Shown: piece after piece, positions 31,820 to 34,497 of the stretch
How positions within the stretch are numbered: the stretch's first letter is position 1
Layout: every line of letters begins with the position of its first letter
Source of the DNA: Lachnospiraceae bacterium
GTDB lineage: Bacteria > Bacillota > Clostridia > Lachnospirales > Lachnospiraceae
DNA: 34,497 nucleotides
NCBI GenBank assembly: GCA_910575775.1
Contig: CAJTEY010000042.1
Location: 1 to 34,497 of the forward strand
Direction: 5' to 3'
Translations under genes and position numbers: made by a program
The notes under the pieces: model-generated
The model's database searches: none
What the model was told of the DNA's origin: nothing
What the model saw: the letters and a program-made list of their open reading frames with translations, nothing else

Positions 31820-33325
31820 ATGAACATTAGAGAAGATTATATTTATGCCAGACAGTCCGTTGACCGCAAGGACAGTATCAGTATTGAGAGCCAGATTGAC
31901 TTCTGCAAGTACGAGCTGAAAGGCGGCAGCTGCAAGATTTTCAAGGACAAGGGCTATTCGGGGAAGAACACCGACCGGCCCGAGTTCCAGAGACTGCTTG
32001 ACGAGATCCGTAAAGGGAAGGTGCGGCGGGTAATCGTCTACAAGCTGGACCGGATCAGCCGCTCCATTCTGGATTTTGCGAACATGATGGAGCTGTTCCA
32101 GGAGTACGACGTGGAGTTTGTTTCCTCCACGGAAAAGTTCGACACCTCCACCCCAATGGGGCGGGCCATGCTGAATATCTGCATTGTGTTCGCCCAGCTG
32201 GAACGGGAGACCATCCAGAAGCGCGTCACGGACGCCTACTATTCCCGGTGCCTGAAAGGCTTCCACATGAGCGGCCAGGCCCCCTACGGCTTCCGGCTGG
32301 AGCCGACCACGGTTGAAGGCATCCGTACAAAAATGATGGTGCCGGACCCGGCAGCCGCAGACCATGTACGCCTGATGTTTGAAATGTACGCCGAGCCTGG
32401 GACCTCCTTCGGGGACATCAGCAGGTACTTTGAGGAAAACGACATCAAGGTTTACGGAAAATCGCTGTTCCGTCCCTTCCTCTCCCAGCTGCTCCGCAAC
32501 CCGGTATATGCGCAGGCCGACCTGGAATTGTATGAGTTCTTCAAGAGCCAGGGGGCGGCAGTCGTCAATGACGCCGCCGACTTCGCCGGGACAAACGGCT
32601 GCTATCTCTACCAGGGGCGGGACGTGAAGGAGGACAAGGACAGGAGCCTGAAAGACCAGATACTTGTTATCGCTCCCCATGAAGGGATTGTTTCCTCTGA
32701 CACCTGGCTGAAATGCCGGAAAAAGATCATGGCGAACATCATCTTCCAGAACGGGAGGAAGGCCCGGAACACATGGCTGGCTGGAAAAGTGAAATGTGGG
32801 AAATGCGGATATGCTTTAAAAGTCACCCGCAACCCTTCCGGCTATGAATACCTTCGGTGTAATAAACGGTCCGACCACAAGGGCTGTCCGGGGTGCGGCA
32901 CTCTCCGCAAAGTGGAATTTGAACAGTTTATATTTACCGCTATGGGAGAGAAATTCCGGGATTTCAAACACCTTCGGGGCGGTGAGGAAAAGGCAAACCC
33001 GAAATTGACCGCCTATCAAGTGGAACTGGCACAGGTAGAGGCGGAAATTGAAAAATTACTTGACACGCTGACCGGGGCAAACGCTACCCTGCTTGCCTAC
33101 GCCAACAAGAAAATCGAGGAACTGGACACGCGCCGCCAGAAAATCACAAAGGCGATTGCCGATTTATCCGTTGAGACCATTTCCCAGCAGCAGATTGATT
33201 TGCTGTCCGGCTATCTGGACGACTGGGAGAATATCAGTTTTGAGGATAAGAGGAAAGCCACGGATGGCTTGATTTCATCAATCAGCGCAACCAGCGAGTA
33301 TGTAAAAATAGAGTGGAAAATCTGA
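31820..33325 (+). CDS. Large serine recombinase
   Basis: A 501-residue recombinase of the TnpX/TndX/phiC31 group. The resolvase domain (1-150) has the nucleophile Ser13 in YARQSVDRKDS, then YKLDRISRS with the catalytic arginines, and MGRAMLNICIVFAQLERETIQKR. A recombinase domain follows (PYGFRLEP onward). Then a zinc ribbon (KCGKCGYALKV...CNKRSDHKGCPGC, from about residue 327) and a coiled-coil segment (about 400-460). AAAGGAG precedes the ATG. It would integrate and excise the element carrying the sigma-like gene; its right attachment site should lie just past the gene. Confidence 0.93.
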   Translation: MNIREDYIYARQSVDRKDSISIESQIDFCKYELKGGSCKIFKDKGYSGKNTDRPEFQRLLDEIRKGKVRRVIVYKLDRISRSILDFANMMELFQEYDVEFVSSTEKFDTSTPMGRAMLNICIVFAQLERETIQKRVTDAYYSRCLKGFHMSGQAPYGFRLEPTTVEGIRTKMMVPDPAAADHVRLMFEMYAEPGTSFGDISRYFEENDIKVYGKSLFRPFLSQLLRNPVYAQADLELYEFFKSQGAAVVNDAADFAGTNGCYLYQGRDVKEDKDRSLKDQILVIAPHEGIVSSDTWLKCRKKIMANIIFQNGRKARNTWLAGKVKCGKCGYALKVTRNPSGYEYLRCNKRSDHKGCPGCGTLRKVEFEQFIFTAMGEKFRDFKHLRGGEEKANPKLTAYQVELAQVEAEIEKLLDTLTGANATLLAYANKKIEELDTRRQKITKAIADLSVETISQQQIDLLSGYLDDWENISFEDKRKATDGLISSISATSEYVKIEWKI

Positions 33326-33337
33326 CTTTTCCACTCT
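33310..33337. terminator. Hairpin over the recombinase stop codon
   Basis: A perfect 11-bp inverted repeat (33310-33320 with 33327-33337) has the TGA stop in its 6-nt loop. The descending arm begins TTTT. It may terminate transcription from both sides between the recombinase and the convergent ArdC-type gene. Confidence 0.6.
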
Positions 33338-33356
33338 GCATATCTGAAACATTTCT

Positions 33357-33764
33357 TTATATCGTTTGTAGCCCCTTGTACACTGATGTTTCTTTCGGTA
33401 AAGGTTCCACGCCGTTGACCTGTGAGATATGAAATACGTTGAAGTATCTCAGTAAAGGTATCTGTTTTACAACTTTTGTGCCGTCTTCCTGTTCTTCTTC
33501 TACGGGCTGTATCTTCCAGAATGTAACGATCTCTGACTTTTCACCCTTGCGGACATGACCGCCTAAGTCTTGCCATTGCTTGAAGGTGGCGTATTCTCCG
33601 TCATGTTGTAAAAGCATCTGATTTAATAATGAATAGCTTTTCTTGCTTATGCGGTTGTATGCGCCCGATCGTACACCTGTCCAGGGCTTCTGCCACGGGA
33701 TCACGCCTTGCTCTAACTGGTTGATAATCCTGTCTGTTACCATCTCATATATTGACTTACTCAT
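33357..33764 (-). pseudogene. ArdC-type antirestriction protein, C-terminally truncated
   Basis: The 135 residues match the N-terminal ssDNA-binding domain of ArdC-like proteins (DUF1738): IYEMVTDRIINQLEQGVIPWQKPW, SGAYNRISKKSYSLLN, WQDLGGHVRKGEKSEIVTFWK and RYFNVFHISQVNGVEPLP. The usual zincin-like peptidase half with an HExxH motif is absent; the protein ends 12 residues after EPLP at a point about 30 bp from the recombinase. The likely reason is insertion of the serine-recombinase element into the gene. GGGAGGT precedes the ATG. The N-terminal domain might still bind DNA. Confidence 0.75.
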
Positions 33765-33798
33765 ACTCTTTTACCTCCCAATAAAAAAAGTGCAAAGC

Positions 33799-33823
33799 CC
33801 TTGATAATTCAATAGACTTTACA
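33799..33823. repeat. Left copy of 25-nt inverted repeat
   Basis: This sequence is the reverse complement of 34198-34222 with two mismatches in 25 positions. It lies in the upstream region of the ArdC-type gene. Confidence 0.75.
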
Positions 33824-33857
33824 CCGTGGTATGTGTGCTTTATTTATATTGGTTTGG

Positions 33858-34130
33858 TTATGCTGAATGTGCCGATTTATCGGCTTTATGGCTATCTAAG
33901 ATTGTATGTACTCTTTCAATCTCATCGAGCACTAACTCACATTCTTTGCGTATTTCATTTTTTAATACGCGCTCAGTCTGCTTTATCTGTGATTCTACGT
34001 TGTCAATCCTGCTATTCATGTTTTGCATGTCTACTTTCATGTTTTGCATGTCTGCTTTCATGTTTTGCATGTCTGCTTTCATGCCCTGCATTTCAGATAG
34101 AATCAGATCAAGTTTTTCGCTGTCTGTCAT
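33858..34130 (-). CDS. Short coiled-coil protein with heptad tandem repeats
   Basis: A 90-residue protein that is almost entirely helical coiled coil. After MTDSEKLDLILSEM come near-identical heptads MKADMQN / MKVDMQN, then a charged helix (RIDNVESQIKQTERVLKNEIRK). The DNA has three 21-bp repeats at 34018-34080 plus a decayed one. It starts at 34130 with GGCGGTGAG ahead; a longer frame to 34202 lacks a ribosome site. No TM helix or catalytic domain is present. Similar small proteins occur in mobile elements, function unknown; the repeat number could vary by slippage. Confidence 0.7.
   Translation of the reverse strand: MTDSEKLDLILSEMQGMKADMQNMKADMQNMKVDMQNMNSRIDNVESQIKQTERVLKNEIRKECELVLDEIERVHTILDSHKADKSAHSA
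34018..34080. repeat. Three 21-bp in-frame tandem repeats
   Basis: Three copies start at 34018, 34039 and 34060. They differ at one base (A/G), and a degenerate fourth follows. Each encodes two heptads-worth of shift (seven residues) in the coiled-coil gene, so copy-number changes keep the frame. It is too short and lacks unique spacers, so it is not a CRISPR. Confidence 0.8.
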
Positions 34131-34197
34131 ATGCTCACCGCCTTTACTGTGATTGTCGGTACTGTTGTTGTTTGCTGTAAGTATATCACAACTTAGA

Positions 34198-34222
34198 TGC
34201 AAAGTCTATTCAATTATCAAGG
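34198..34222. repeat. Right copy of 25-nt inverted repeat
   Basis: Pairs with 33799-33823. The two copies face outward and bracket the complete coiled-coil gene with its ribosome site. Confidence 0.75.
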
Positions 34223-34261
34223 TGCTTTAGGTTGTGGGTTGTTTGATTTGATAAGGTAATT

Positions 34262-34277
34262 GTATACTATAGTATAC
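34262..34277. promoter_or_regulatory. 16-bp perfect palindrome, possible operator
   Basis: GTATACTATAGTATAC is perfectly symmetric and lies in the AT-rich end of the window. Two adjacent copies of ACAAAAATA follow at 34301 and 34311, 10 bp apart. Both fit protein-binding sites upstream of a gene outside the window. The stretch 34223-34497 has no supported gene. Confidence 0.4.
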
Positions 34278-34497
34278 TTAATGATCAATTATAAAAGTAC
34301 ACAAAAATATACAAAAATAATTAGTGATGGTATATAAAAGGCTTAATTGCAAAAGTAAATTCCAGTGCAGGAGTAAATTCTATTTTTGAAGCCATAAAGT
34401 TGGAAATTGAATTATAATAAATCTAAATCCGGGCAGATTTTCTAAAACAGGGCATAGCAAACAGACCGGCAGAAAACGTCGTGTGCAGGACTAAATT

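Noticed and set aside
34018..34095. Possible CRISPR array
   Set aside because: The repeats are contiguous 21-mers without spacers and encode heptads of a coiled coil.

Overview
The window looks like part of a Lachnospiraceae-type (Clostridia) chromosome. The evidence is a Gram-positive PolC, the order pyrH-frr-uppS-cdsA-dxr-rseP followed by ispG and polC, the non-mevalonate isoprenoid genes, strong AGGAGG ribosome sites with frequent TTG/GTG starts, and Tn916-type and large-serine-recombinase mobile DNA on both sides. This is inferred from gene content, not from a database match.

Layout. (1) 1-3741 is the recombination end of a Tn916-like integrative element: sigma-like regulator, small HTH protein, excisionase, an orphan Phd/YefM antitoxin and a tyrosine integrase. 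(2) 4070-8800 is a lantibiotic-type sensing and immunity cassette: a histidine kinase and OmpR-type regulator divergent from a LanF/E/G-like ABC transporter. The gap between them carries four CTCAAGG-type boxes at exact 11-bp spacing just upstream of a -10 box. (3) 8801-10950 is a graveyard: a truncated FtsX-type permease, an ABC ATPase with an internal deletion, and a fragment of an InlB-repeat surface protein. (4) 10978-11883 is a nitrilase-family amidohydrolase on the minus strand. (5) 12210-19653 is a long plus-strand operon: polysaccharide deacetylase, bactofilin, then UMP kinase, ribosome recycling factor, UPP synthase, CDP-DAG synthase, DXR and site-2 protease. It ends in a terminator that overlaps the last stop codon. 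(6) 19901-27301 holds a PP2C phosphatase, a soluble Ser/Thr kinase, ispG and polC. (7) tRNA-Glu(CTC) lies at 27501. (8) 27700-34497 is accessory DNA: a cold-shock-domain protein, a truncated ORF, an AT-rich three-gene cassette (DUF5131 protein, AraC/GyrI regulator, Cys-rich unknown), a sigma-like gene behind a highly structured leader, a large serine recombinase, a truncated ArdC-type protein and a coiled-coil protein flanked by inverted repeats.

How the genes work together. The core operons supply envelope precursors: undecaprenyl-PP via DXR, IspG and UppS, and CDP-DAG via CdsA. They also hold UMP kinase, translation recycling and replication functions, with the deacetylase and bactofilin suggesting a link to wall remodelling. 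The TCS/ABC cassette probably senses and expels a lantibiotic-like peptide, and no precursor or modification gene is visible. The mobile regions carry their own sigma-like regulators next to their recombinases.

The most unusual signals are the phased repeats at 6236-6275, the three-hairpin leader at 30795-30939 that buries a ribosome-binding site, and the 25-nt inverted repeats bracketing the coiled-coil gene at 33799-34222. No clearly new multi-gene defence or biosynthetic system is evident.
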